A stretch of DNA of 52,313 nucleotides from Rhodothermales bacterium (GTDB lineage Bacteria > Bacteroidota > Rhodothermia > Rhodothermales > Bin80). Both the position numbers and the translations under genes were made by a program. The stretch lies in assembly GCA_022821875.1 (NCBI GenBank), contig JAJECV010000078.1, positions 1 through 52,313 of the forward strand. The letters run 5' to 3'. Shown here piece after piece: positions 26,001-33,488 of this stretch. How positions within the stretch are numbered: position 1 is the first letter of the stretch; every line of letters starts with the position of its first letter. Below the pieces are notes generated by a model that ran no database searches, was not told where the DNA came from, and worked only from the letters and a program-made list of their open reading frames with translations.

Positions 26001-26530
26001 ATGGCACCTTGTTCGGGGTCAGAGGCCTTCTCGCCGCCGGGGCTGCCCCTGGCGATTCAGCGGTTCGGCTGTCCTGTCAGTGGCTTTTGGAACAGCAGCG
26101 ATCAGATGGCGGATGGGGCGAGCATTACAGCGGCAGCCTGTCAGGAAAATATGTACCGCATCCGGAGAGTCAGGTCATTCATACGGCATGGGCGCTTATT
26201 GCACTTCTTGAGGCATATGACTCAAACTGGACTGCAATTACGCGGGGGATCCAGTTTTTAATGGATATGCAGAACGAGGATGGAACCTGGCCGAAGCAGG
26301 ATATGGCAGGGGTCTTTTTCCGTACGGCATTATTGGATTATACCTTATACCGGCAGTACTTCCCGCTGCATGCACTTGGGCTCTATGCCGAGCGGCATCA
26401 GGACCGTCTGGAGTTGAAACCTTCCCGTGCGTCCAATGGTGTGATTCTCCAAACTCACAGGGCTGCATCTACATCTCTAGACGCTACTTCTGTTCGGGTT
26501 TCCGGGCCAGAAAGAAAAGCATTGGCGTAA
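23060..26530 (+). CDS. Squalene epoxidase-oxidosqualene cyclase fusion protein
   Basis: A single frame of 1156 residues with no stop. Residues 1 to about 430 form an FAD monooxygenase: GAGPVG near residue 15, VGADGRGSVVR, and GDAAGHYHPLTAVGMT at 284-299, matching the squalene-epoxidase GD/HPLT motif. From about 480 the protein is an oxidosqualene cyclase: NWYCHTRLIYM, SSWDTGFSLQA, HGWPVSDCTAEA with catalytic D855, EHSYVECTASCLAAL, and QW motifs such as QGEKGEW (from 492), QNRDGGF, QRSDGGW and QNEDGTW. Hopene cyclases carry DXDD instead of DCTAE, so an oxidosqualene substrate is expected. The fused enzyme would make 2,3-oxidosqualene and cyclise it to a lanosterol- or cycloartenol-like sterol. 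GTG 23060 overlaps the CYP51 stop; ATG 23069 is an alternative. The last ~40 residues exceed the normal cyclase end. Confidence 0.92.
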   Translation: MSSMAAPHYDIAIVGAGPVGSLCAIAHARRGARVALLEANPGSTKRMAGEWLHPPAVKILQDLGIQLDAQPHSSRGRGFVVLPEDRSDSIVLPYANGGCGLACEHAEIVAAMRAAVQEEPGIDFITARVRSVADHRVEYSRDGDMYSLVADRIVGADGRGSVVRRFLGLPVKIKQTRSSRMVGVTVRGVALPEEGYGHLLCGAPGPIFMYRLGEEQIRVIVDIPLHYWNPKDRVGFLFDVSARFLPESIREAFHASIREGEFHSAANALSPRITYGTSDHVIIGDAAGHYHPLTAVGMTLGFGDALALAEADNFHDFVVRRFKKVRTPEILAMEIYEVFADYRTEAASVRHAVYRRWRASASFRDNTMRLLACEAKSSTLMAFEGGGIVFRTLGSELPRSFNRSAWRRTWGLTHSLAVRLNWLARGVWRLNKLKNADQYRDEGRIWDSLSRALLVSMPSGVNKANRNGSGKPASLEVSAALNRAGNCLMRLQGEKGEWEGEMVWCPMLTAQYVLLHYILGRPIDTDRCRRILRSFAHTRLSGGAWGMHAHSESHLFVTTLVYVAARLLGVDREDPLIRPAREFLQTEGVINIPTWGKFWLAILNLYSWKGVNAMLPELWILPRRVPLHPANWYCHTRLIYMGVASVYEHRHQVPVKPVIACLREELFPEGYDRVNFSTGRNRLRQKDLFAPPSLWLRGGYGLAQIIERFHSKKLRARCLEEMLRRIRWELQTTNHTNISPVSGFLNILALWLHDPDDEDCWKAFERLEDWIWEDEEHGVRVTGARSSSWDTGFSLQALATVREMDGVRRSLQRGAGFLAEQQISESFEGFEEAFRTDPRGGWCFPGAWHGWPVSDCTAEAILGILAADPNAIRASAVRDAVRFILLRQNRDGGFGSYEPRRSRVGLEWLNPAEMFGESMTEHSYVECTASCLAALAACRTHFPQVVGREVDRAILRGENWLRFVQMMDGRWRGVWGIQYIYGTLFGVRGLLAAGAAPGDSAVRLSCQWLLEQQRSDGGWGEHYSGSLSGKYVPHPESQVIHTAWALIALLEAYDSNWTAITRGIQFLMDMQNEDGTWPKQDMAGVFFRTALLDYTLYRQYFPLHALGLYAERHQDRLELKPSRASNGVILQTHRAASTSLDATSVRVSGPERKALA

Positions 26531-27497
26531 ATACACCGGATTCTCCGCCTTTGACCAGAGCATCCGCCCCGGTATTCAAAAATGTACTGACGGCCCTTGA
26601 TCCTTTCGGCACCAGCCGCAACCATTCGCCAACCCGCAAGGTCAGATTCGTCAGGAATCGGCCAATCGGGGTACGCGGGATGCTGGAGAGCGTGAAGTCT
26701 CTTCCCTGAAGAGCGCGATACCACGGGGTTTCCGGGTCCGAATCGGCGGCCATGTCCCGGGCTTCAAGAATCTCAAAACCGGCATCACGCAGCGCATTGC
26801 AGATTTCGTGAGTGGAAGCAATGTCGGGGAGTCCATTGCCCACCATGATATCCTGTTTGATGTGCAGGTGCTCGCCGTTTCCGGGGTCAAAGTCATCGGT
26901 GAGGCACCATTCATAGCCTGCAAAACAGGCTCCTGGCCGAAGCACACGAAAAATCTCCTGGAATGCTCCCGTCTTGTCCGGGGCATGCGGCATGGATTCG
27001 ATGGCAAATGCAGCATCATACTGGTCGTTTTCCTCGGGAATCTGCATATAGCTTGTGTGGAGGAAGCGGCAGAGTTCACGGACATCCCGGGTATGCTTTT
27101 TGGCGCGTTCAATCTGGTATTGATTGATGTTGACTCCGACAAAACTGGCCCCGAACCATCGGGCAAAATTCCCCATAGGCCCCCCCACGCCGCAGCCTGC
27201 ATCCAGTACCTGCATGCCCGGCTTTAGAGATAACTGGCTGGCAAGGAAGCGCTGATGCCGGAGCAGCGATTCTTTGAAGGATTCGCCTCGGCGGCGGGGC
27301 GCAAAGTGAAAAGATTGCCCCCATCCCCATTCAAAGAAATCTGTGACGAGGTCGTAGTAGTCATTGACTAGGATCTTGTAATTGTCCTGTCGATCTTCAA
27401 GTTCAGTCTCGTGAATATCTTTATAGCGCGTCACCACAGGATTTACTTCTTCGGGAGCATTATAAATACGGGAACGGGAGTCGGCTTTATTGGGCAT
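26484..27497 (-). CDS. smt: Sterol C-24 methyltransferase (SMT/ERG6-like)
   Basis: A 337-residue SAM-dependent methyltransferase from ATG 27497; ATG 27515 adds six residues. It shows the SMT substrate-recognition region YYDLVTDFFEWGWGQSFHF followed by RRGESFKESLLRHQRFLA, SAM motif I VLDAGCGVGGP, and later FEILEARDMA. The C-terminus GVFTPMLFFLARKPEQK is typical of plant and fungal SMTs. The enzyme transfers a methyl group to C-24 of a sterol side chain with a 24,25 double bond. It converges on the fusion gene and the two coding regions overlap by 47 bases at their 3' ends. The gene is outside the plus-strand operon and so has its own promoter. Substrate and number of methylations cannot be told from sequence. 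Confidence 0.88.
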   Translation of the reverse strand: MPNKADSRSRIYNAPEEVNPVVTRYKDIHETELEDRQDNYKILVNDYYDLVTDFFEWGWGQSFHFAPRRRGESFKESLLRHQRFLASQLSLKPGMQVLDAGCGVGGPMGNFARWFGASFVGVNINQYQIERAKKHTRDVRELCRFLHTSYMQIPEENDQYDAAFAIESMPHAPDKTGAFQEIFRVLRPGACFAGYEWCLTDDFDPGNGEHLHIKQDIMVGNGLPDIASTHEICNALRDAGFEILEARDMAADSDPETPWYRALQGRDFTLSSIPRTPIGRFLTNLTLRVGEWLRLVPKGSRAVSTFLNTGADALVKGGESGVFTPMLFFLARKPEQK

Positions 27498-27750
27498 AAA
27501 TCTTAGTAGGGTCAAAAATGGTATGTGATAAAGGATAGTTCATACAAGCGGGGTGCTTGTGAACCGGGTAAAGATAGGCAAATTTGGACATATAACGCAC
27601 AAGGCGGTACAGGGTTACGCTCCATTGTGATTTGTCGGGCGGAATCTGTTCTGCCGCAGGATTGATCCGTTCAGGTAATCGGGGCAGTGCGTACTTTTCC
27701 GTTCGGTGGCGGATCTCCGGAAAATGCTCAATGAGCCCCGCAGTTTGCAT
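27487..27750 (-). CDS. Possible small upstream protein, uncertain
   Basis: An 87-residue frame whose last codons overlap the first codons of the methyltransferase in another frame (stop within the first codons after ATG 27497). The protein is rich in aromatic and basic residues (YRLVRYMSKFAYLYPVHKH) but has no recognised domain. The overlap could allow translational coupling. It may equally be an untranslated leader, since the 480 bases between the methyltransferase and the SGNH gene otherwise hold nothing recognisable. Confidence 0.2.
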   Translation of the reverse strand: MQTAGLIEHFPEIRHRTEKYALPRLPERINPAAEQIPPDKSQWSVTLYRLVRYMSKFAYLYPVHKHPACMNYPLSHTIFDPTKIYAQ

Positions 27751-27982
27751 GAAATTCCGGTTTGGATTCCCTGATCTGTAATGTTTTTTCAGAGCCGGGA
27801 TGGATCCGCAACATGGGATCAGTCTGAAGCCGTGACCCTGATTTTCTTACGATTCGTCCGGGTTGCTTAATTTTTATACCGAAGTCATGTTCAGAGTTCG
27901 ATGCACATTCTCGTAATCTGGTTCGGTCATCTCTGGCATCAGAGGTAGAACTGAAATTCTGTCAGGCATTGGTGGTTTAAAA

Positions 27983-29686
27983 ATGCGAACAACGCTGTTC
28001 AAGGGTTTCGCAGTCCTGCTTCCGCTGGCACTTCTGGTCGCAGCGGAGGGGATTGTTCGCCTTTTTGGGAATGAACCGTTTCTTATTCCTGTACCGGGTG
28101 AACCCGAATACCAGACCGTGAATCCGGCTTATGCGGGTCGCTATTTTCGGGGGTTTGTACCGCAGGTTGCCTATAATCCTTTTTTGAAGCAGAAGCCCGA
28201 TACCGCACTTCGCGTTGTGACGCTTGGCGGATCCTCAGCCGCGGGCTATCCCTACCCGTTTTATGTTGGATTTCCAGAGCGGGTTGCCGCACGGCTGCGG
28301 GCAGCGGAACCGACGCGCCAGATTGAAATGATCAATCTGGGCATGACGGCCCTCAGCAGTCATGTACTGCGAGACCTCACGCCTCATGTAATCCGGATGG
28401 AGCCGGATATTGTCTTGATCTATGCAGGGCATAATGAATACTATGGAGCGTATGGCGCAGGGGGTGCAACTCGGAACCGCAGGTTGGTTCGGGTGCTTTT
28501 CTGGTTCAAGAAAAGTGTTCTGTTCCGAAGGTTTGAGCGGATTATTTCACCCCCGAACCGGTCCGACCGGACGATGATGGCGCAGTCGACTACGGATGTT
28601 TCCATTGACCGGGATGGTCCGGTATACGATGCGGGCATAGAGAATTTTGAAGAAAATCTGGCATCCATTCTCCGATCATTGGGGCAGGCAGGAATTCAGA
28701 CTTATGTCGGTACACTGGCTGCCAATCTTCGTGGCCAGCCGCCTCTGGGAACCAGTTCCGCTGCCCGTCGCGCATGGGAGCGCGGCACGGAGCACTGGGC
28801 GGCAGGGGATACCGCCGCCGCGATGGATGCGTTTGTGGAGGCAAAAGAGCATGATCCGGTCCGGTTTCGTGCTCCAGAGGCAATCAATCAGGTGATCCAG
28901 CGTCTGACAGGGGGGCATGGTGCAACTCCAGTGAATACGGGGCCGTTCTTTGATTCGGCGCACACCGATTCGCTCTTCACCGATCATCTTCATCCGACTG
29001 CACGGGGCTATGATCTGATTGCAGCGGCGTTCGCCTCGGCAATGGATAAGAACAGGGAGGAAGGTGGACTGGATTTGATGCACCCGGAACCGTCTCCTTT
29101 GGATGCCGCATATGCCAGACTGCTGATTGCCAGACTCCGGTTGGGTTTTCCGTTTACGGAGGGGCTCACGGAAGACGAAGAAATGCGTCGGTTTGAGCGG
29201 ATCGTGGATGTTCACCGGGAGTCGGGAAGGCCTGCGGATTCTCTTGCGGCGCTGGCGGTGATGCTTCAGGTTCCCATCTATGAAGCGCTGCTGGAAGCCA
29301 AGACACAATACCTTGCAGATATGGATACGCTGCAGGCGTTGTCCCACATGCGTGCCCTGTTGTATTGGCAGCCGTTCAATGAACGTCTGCACACGCAGGC
29401 GGCGGAACTTGCCGCAAGGCAGTCAGATAATCTGGCTGGAGAGGTCATGCAGCTGGTGGTTGCCAGAGCCCCCTCGGAGGTGAACCTGAACATTCTGGCC
29501 GCGCTAAGGCTCCGTCAGAGAGCGTTCCGGGTTTCGAAGATCCTTTTAGAGGAGATTGAAACTTCGTATCCCGAATCTCCGGTGATGCTGTACAACATGG
29601 CCCGTTATCTGGTCCAGACCGGGGATACCTTGAATGCAGAGGTGTATTTTCGGAGGTACCAGCAGGCGGCACGCTCGGGCCGGTGA
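27983..29686 (+). CDS. SGNH/GDSL-type hydrolase with TPR-like C-terminus
   Basis: A 567-residue protein with an N-terminal membrane/signal segment (about residues 8-22), then SGNH blocks: LGGSSAAGYP with the likely nucleophile serine at 84-85, block III YAGHNEYYG, and TDHLHPTARGYD with the catalytic D-x-x-H. The last 150 residues look like TPR-type helices (LNILAALRLRQRAFRVSKIL, MLYNMARYLVQTGDTLNAEV). Related proteins are esterases or O-acetyl-transfer/deacetylation enzymes on envelope glycans. The substrate here is unknown. It is monocistronic between the sterol methyltransferase and recO; no link to sterol synthesis is evident. Confidence 0.8.
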   Translation: MRTTLFKGFAVLLPLALLVAAEGIVRLFGNEPFLIPVPGEPEYQTVNPAYAGRYFRGFVPQVAYNPFLKQKPDTALRVVTLGGSSAAGYPYPFYVGFPERVAARLRAAEPTRQIEMINLGMTALSSHVLRDLTPHVIRMEPDIVLIYAGHNEYYGAYGAGGATRNRRLVRVLFWFKKSVLFRRFERIISPPNRSDRTMMAQSTTDVSIDRDGPVYDAGIENFEENLASILRSLGQAGIQTYVGTLAANLRGQPPLGTSSAARRAWERGTEHWAAGDTAAAMDAFVEAKEHDPVRFRAPEAINQVIQRLTGGHGATPVNTGPFFDSAHTDSLFTDHLHPTARGYDLIAAAFASAMDKNREEGGLDLMHPEPSPLDAAYARLLIARLRLGFPFTEGLTEDEEMRRFERIVDVHRESGRPADSLAALAVMLQVPIYEALLEAKTQYLADMDTLQALSHMRALLYWQPFNERLHTQAAELAARQSDNLAGEVMQLVVARAPSEVNLNILAALRLRQRAFRVSKILLEEIETSYPESPVMLYNMARYLVQTGDTLNAEVYFRRYQQAARSGR

Positions 29687-29692
29687 CCGGCC
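29678..29692. terminator. GC-rich hairpin at the convergent SGNH/recO junction
   Basis: A perfect GGCCGG-TGA-CCGGCC inverted repeat, with the stop codon of the SGNH gene in its loop. There is no long T-run after it on either strand, so it would be a weak intrinsic terminator at best. Confidence 0.3.
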
Positions 29693-29743
29693 TTGGACGG
29701 GCATGGGGCGAGGCACATTGAAACTGGGCACCGGCCCATCGTT

Positions 29744-30496
29744 TTACGATGAATCCAGCAGTTGCTCAATGACGTTCTGTCCACGTTCGGGGTAGGTATC
29801 CGGCACATGATATCGCGTAAAATTCGTGATCAGTGTATGGATTTCCCTGCGCTGCGCTGCGGTAATTTTAAAGCGCAGGATAAAATCAAAGTCCGCCCGA
29901 TGCAGGATTGCAAAGGATCGCAGTGCGCCTCTGGATGCAAATAATGCGGTGACTTCATCCTGCATCTGGGTTGAGATCGTTCCATCCTCCAGTGTAAGGT
30001 ATCCTCCGGCATTGTCAATGCTCTCCACGGATTCCCGGCTGAAGGCAGGCGCGAATCCCAGCAGTGCCGTCAATTGGAGTTGAAAATACAATTTCAGCAG
30101 GACTGCATCCACCTCCGGGTTCTCCAGAGCGTTCAGTACGCGGACGACCAGTTCAAAGATGTCTGGAAAACTTTGTCCCTCTTCGGTGAGGGACAGTACA
30201 AGTTCACATATGCGCTGCCCAATGGCCAATTTCTTCAGATCTTTTGCAATCCCTTTGTAGATCCGCACATGTGAGCAGTCTGACAGGATCTGGATTGATC
30301 GTGTCGGGCGGGTATAGATGACCGCCTGAACATGCGACAGTAACTGCAGAGTGGATCCAAAGCGGCCCTTGAGCGACTGGGCGCCATGTGCAATGACCGT
30401 CAGTTTCCCGAGGTCTCTTGTGTAGAGCGTTGCAAGTCGGCTGGTTTCCTTGTAGGGAACGGATCGGAGTACAATGCCTTCGGTACGTTGCAGCAT
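29744..30496 (-). CDS. recO: DNA repair protein RecO
   Basis: A 250-residue protein from ATG 30496, beginning MLQRTEGIVLRSVPYKETSR as in RecO, whose OB-fold N-terminal domain binds single-stranded DNA. The helical middle (QRICELVLSLTEEGQSFPDI, then LKLYFQLQLTALLGFAP) matches the family. RecO works with RecR to load RecA on SSB-coated gaps. The cysteines of the zinc site found in some RecO proteins are not visible. An upstream in-frame ATG at 30532 adds 12 residues and is less likely. It is convergent with the SGNH gene and ordinary in length. Confidence 0.88.
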   Translation of the reverse strand: MLQRTEGIVLRSVPYKETSRLATLYTRDLGKLTVIAHGAQSLKGRFGSTLQLLSHVQAVIYTRPTRSIQILSDCSHVRIYKGIAKDLKKLAIGQRICELVLSLTEEGQSFPDIFELVVRVLNALENPEVDAVLLKLYFQLQLTALLGFAPAFSRESVESIDNAGGYLTLEDGTISTQMQDEVTALFASRGALRSFAILHRADFDFILRFKITAAQRREIHTLITNFTRYHVPDTYPERGQNVIEQLLDSS

Positions 30497-30640
30497 GTCT
30501 ATCCGGGAAGACGGATTTCTTCTGGCGCACACGCAGTTCTGAAATCACCCATCCCTCCGGGATACAGAATGCGTGAATCCGGGATCAATGCGAACGGATA
30601 ATGATCAATACATCCCACGATTCCCTGATTCATGTTTATG

Positions 30641-31615
30641 TCAGAAATAATACTTCATCCCGAAGCTGAGCACCAGCGCTGAGAGATCGTCTGTGGTCAT
30701 TACGCCGCGGACGGGTTCGCTTCCGTCTTTTCGTATATTCGGGACATGGCTCCGCAGTGGATCCCAGACGATGATTCCACGGAACTCCTGCGACAGCATC
30801 AGGCGGGCCCGCAGATCAAAGGAAATTTTTTCCTGAACAAAATACTCCGCCCCGGCCATCATCTGAAATACAAGCAGGGTCTCCCGCATTGTGGCGTGTC
30901 CACTGCTGGCTACACCGGCTAGATTCATCGCAATCTCCTCTGCATTGGGCTGGTCCCGTCCGGTACGAATATCATCAGGGTCTGGACTCCTTGACCATAC
31001 GCTGCCATAGTCAGCTTTGGTGTCTCCGAATCCAATCCCGACCCCCAGATAGGGTAAAATCGGGCTTTCAGTCAGGTTCAGATCAAAGTGCACATTTGCA
31101 AGGAGTCCGAGCGATGATACGGTGCCCAGCCATTCTTCCGCGAGAAAAAGTTCATCGCTGAGTTTGTCTGCATTCACGCCCTGTGCAGTGGTGACCGGAG
31201 ACCGTTCGCCATAGTTATTGATCCGCAGGACATACTCCAGTTCTGCACGAATAAGGGGTGTAAACCGATACCCGGCAAAAGCACTTCCAAATGTGCCCCA
31301 TGCGGCATCAAAAGGTACGGCCCAACTGTCTCCTTCCCCGCGATTGGGGGCCGTGCATTCCGGCAGCGCAGCATACAGCGGGTTAATAAATTCATCACAG
31401 ACACTGCTGCGATCATTCCCGTCCCCGATCATCGTAACATCAGGGGACCGGGAGAGCCCGGCAGAGCCGCCGACATAGAACTTTGCTGTCTGCTGCGCCG
31501 ATGAAGCTGTGGTTAAGAAAATGGATGCACCGAAGAGCAGTACGCCGAAATGCAGGATTTTTTTCTGATCGCAGATCTGGAATCTCGGGGAAGTTGTTGT
31601 AGAAATATGCATCAT
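30641..31615 (-). CDS. Outer-membrane beta-barrel protein of unknown function
   Basis: A 324-residue protein with a hydrophobic lead ending FLTTASSAQ, then FYVGGSAGLSRSPDV and AFAGYRFTPLIRAELEYVLR. It ends with an aromatic tail (SFGMKYYF), all features of small OmpW/OmpA-like barrels in Bacteroidota. Two cysteines lie in an extracellular-loop-like segment (SSVCDEF and PECTAP). No enzymatic motif was seen. It is transcribed alone, with about 145 bases to recO. Its function cannot be inferred from context. Confidence 0.7.
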   Translation of the reverse strand: MMHISTTTSPRFQICDQKKILHFGVLLFGASIFLTTASSAQQTAKFYVGGSAGLSRSPDVTMIGDGNDRSSVCDEFINPLYAALPECTAPNRGEGDSWAVPFDAAWGTFGSAFAGYRFTPLIRAELEYVLRINNYGERSPVTTAQGVNADKLSDELFLAEEWLGTVSSLGLLANVHFDLNLTESPILPYLGVGIGFGDTKADYGSVWSRSPDPDDIRTGRDQPNAEEIAMNLAGVASSGHATMRETLLVFQMMAGAEYFVQEKISFDLRARLMLSQEFRGIIVWDPLRSHVPNIRKDGSEPVRGVMTTDDLSALVLSFGMKYYF

Positions 31616-32038
31616 AGAAGGATATAGGGTTGAAGGCCTCCGCCTCCCCTAAAATACTGCTTTTCGGACGGGGAAGCATTCTTGCGGTTCACGCAGAAGG
31701 ATGCACCATGATCTTCCAGCGTTTTTTCGAATCGTTAGCCTGGATTCCCATCGGGAAAATTGCAGGTGACTTTCATGCGAACTCAATTCGGAGGCTTTTG
31801 TTGTTTAGCCGGGGGATTGGCATATTTATTTTGTGGCATTCGGCATTCATGAGCAGGGGGTGTGAGCTCGCCGGGGATATTGGACGATAAATGAAATTAT
31901 CGGTCCCTGTTTTTCGGCATAAAAAACGGAAGTCATGCACGATCAGGAGGATTCCCCGCCTCTGGTCTTCCTTTTCCTATGGAACAAATTGCCCCCAAAA
32001 TCATTCCCTGTCATGACGATAGATGCCACTATACCTCA
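31616..32038. other. Divergent intergenic region before ATPase copy 1
   Basis: About 420 bases between the outer-membrane protein and the first island ATPase. Short frames exist but have no recognisable content. The boundary between ordinary chromosome and the accessory island probably lies here. No tRNA or attachment-site repeat was recognised. Confidence 0.35.
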
Positions 32039-33214
32039 ATGAGTGATTTCGTAGACTCAAACCCGGATGTAGAAGACCGGGGCGAAGCCAAGTATTTTCA
32101 CGGCCGGACGGGAATACTGGATAGTTTTCAGCGCCGCCTGAAGTGGGCGGAGAAGGATCCCAAAAAAGGAACCACCTTCCTGATTCAGGCTGCGCCCGGT
32201 GCAGGCAAGACCGCGCTGCTCCATGAGTGCACGAAACTGGCGGAGAATACAGGCTGGGAGGCGGTGCGGGTGAACACACGGGCACTCTGGGACACGGACA
32301 CCATGTGCCAGAAGCTAGGGGATGGATGGACACATCTGCTTGACGAGATTGCCGTGCAGGGTGGATTTGATAAATGGATTCAAATCCAGGGGGCCGCGAA
32401 GTTTAAGCTCCCCGGTCATTCCCCTCAGAGTATCATCGAACGGGGAAAGGACCCACTCCTGCTATTTCTGGACGAGGCGCAAATACTGGGGAAGCAGTCT
32501 GGTCAGCTACAGGAACACCGAGAACTCGTACAGAACTTCCTTAACAGCATCCATAACGGCGAAATGGGCAGACCCGTGATCCTGCTCGTCGCCGGGTTGA
32601 GTGCAACGAAGCGAGCCTTCAAAGATCTGGGCGTGTCCAGATTCAAGGATAACTGCTATGTAGAGCTAGGCCCGTTAAAACCGGAAGCGGAACGGGAGGT
32701 GATCAAGGACTGGCTTAAGAAGGAGGGGCGGGCGAAGGGGGATCCCGCGCCCTGGATTGATGCGATGATGCAGAAGACCCATGGCTGGCCACAGCATGTG
32801 TCTGCCTATGCGCAGGCCGCTGCCCTCCAGATGCGGACAGATAAGAGAAAGATGACACCGCAGGGTCTGCAGGCGGTGCTCGAAGTGGGGCGCATGAAAC
32901 GAATGAAATTTTATAAATCCCGCGCGGAGGGACTGGATGAGGATCACCGTATGGCCATTGCCAGAGCCTTTGCGGGTGCACGTGAGGATCAAGCACAGAC
33001 CAGAAAAGCAATTATGGCATCTCTATTGCAGGATGCAGGGAATCAGGAGGCATCTGACATCTTTAAACTAGCACTCCAGAATGGGGTATTCGATAATCGG
33101 AACGGGTGCTATGCGATCCCGATCCCATCCATGTTCGACTGGTTCATTGATAATTACTTTATCGAGCGGAATCCACCCGATACCCTCTCTTCTGGATCCA
33201 AACTTCCCGCCTGA
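32039..33214 (+). CDS. Island P-loop ATPase, copy 1
   Basis: A 391-residue AAA-type ATPase from ATG 32039, chosen because paralogues start at the same place relative to the KYFHGR box; ATG 31979 adds 20 residues. Features in order: FHGR box, Walker A AAPGAGKTALLHE, a variable segment, Walker B LLLFLDEAQ, sensor-like PVILLVAGLSATKRAF, then GDPAPWID and the THGWPQHVSAYA motif. The last 100 residues are helical and end PIPSMFDWFIDNYF. The layout resembles Orc1/Cdc6- or STAND-like AAA_16 proteins. Four relatives lie within 20 kb. The function is unknown; the setting suggests defence or regulation. It is convergent with the NACHT gene. Confidence 0.72.
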   Translation: MSDFVDSNPDVEDRGEAKYFHGRTGILDSFQRRLKWAEKDPKKGTTFLIQAAPGAGKTALLHECTKLAENTGWEAVRVNTRALWDTDTMCQKLGDGWTHLLDEIAVQGGFDKWIQIQGAAKFKLPGHSPQSIIERGKDPLLLFLDEAQILGKQSGQLQEHRELVQNFLNSIHNGEMGRPVILLVAGLSATKRAFKDLGVSRFKDNCYVELGPLKPEAEREVIKDWLKKEGRAKGDPAPWIDAMMQKTHGWPQHVSAYAQAAALQMRTDKRKMTPQGLQAVLEVGRMKRMKFYKSRAEGLDEDHRMAIARAFAGAREDQAQTRKAIMASLLQDAGNQEASDIFKLALQNGVFDNRNGCYAIPIPSMFDWFIDNYFIERNPPDTLSSGSKLPA

Positions 33215-33488
33215 TAGACACTCAGACTGAATTTCCATTCTATGATTTGCAGGTAACTGAGGATATAGGGTATGTGGGCGGGATATTCGGGTTAATCTGA
33301 GGAGATGAATGAATCATGCGGTTGTCTTTTCGGGGTTTCTCCGAGATCTGGAGGAATCGTTTTGTACTCTGTCCGATGGGAGTCCAGGTTAGACACAGCC
33401 ATGTTGAAGATTCATTCAAATGTCTGATACTTCGGGCAATACCTAAGGCTTACGTACCTCGGGCGAGCGTCATCAAATACCAAGTAGG

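Noticed and set aside
23060..26530. Squalene-hopene cyclase as identity of the C-terminal half
   Set aside because: The catalytic motif is DCTAE, not DXDD, and the neighbours are sterol-specific enzymes; an epoxidase is fused to it.
18374..27497. Eukaryotic contamination as source of the sterol genes
   Set aside because: Genes lack introns, are in a 4-12 nt spaced operon with Shine-Dalgarno sites, use the bacterial SdmA/SdmB pair, and are flanked by bacterial genes on both sides.
28676..29392. Long minus-strand frame inside the SGNH gene
   Set aside because: It is antisense to a gene with clear SGNH motifs and has no recognisable domain or ribosome binding site.
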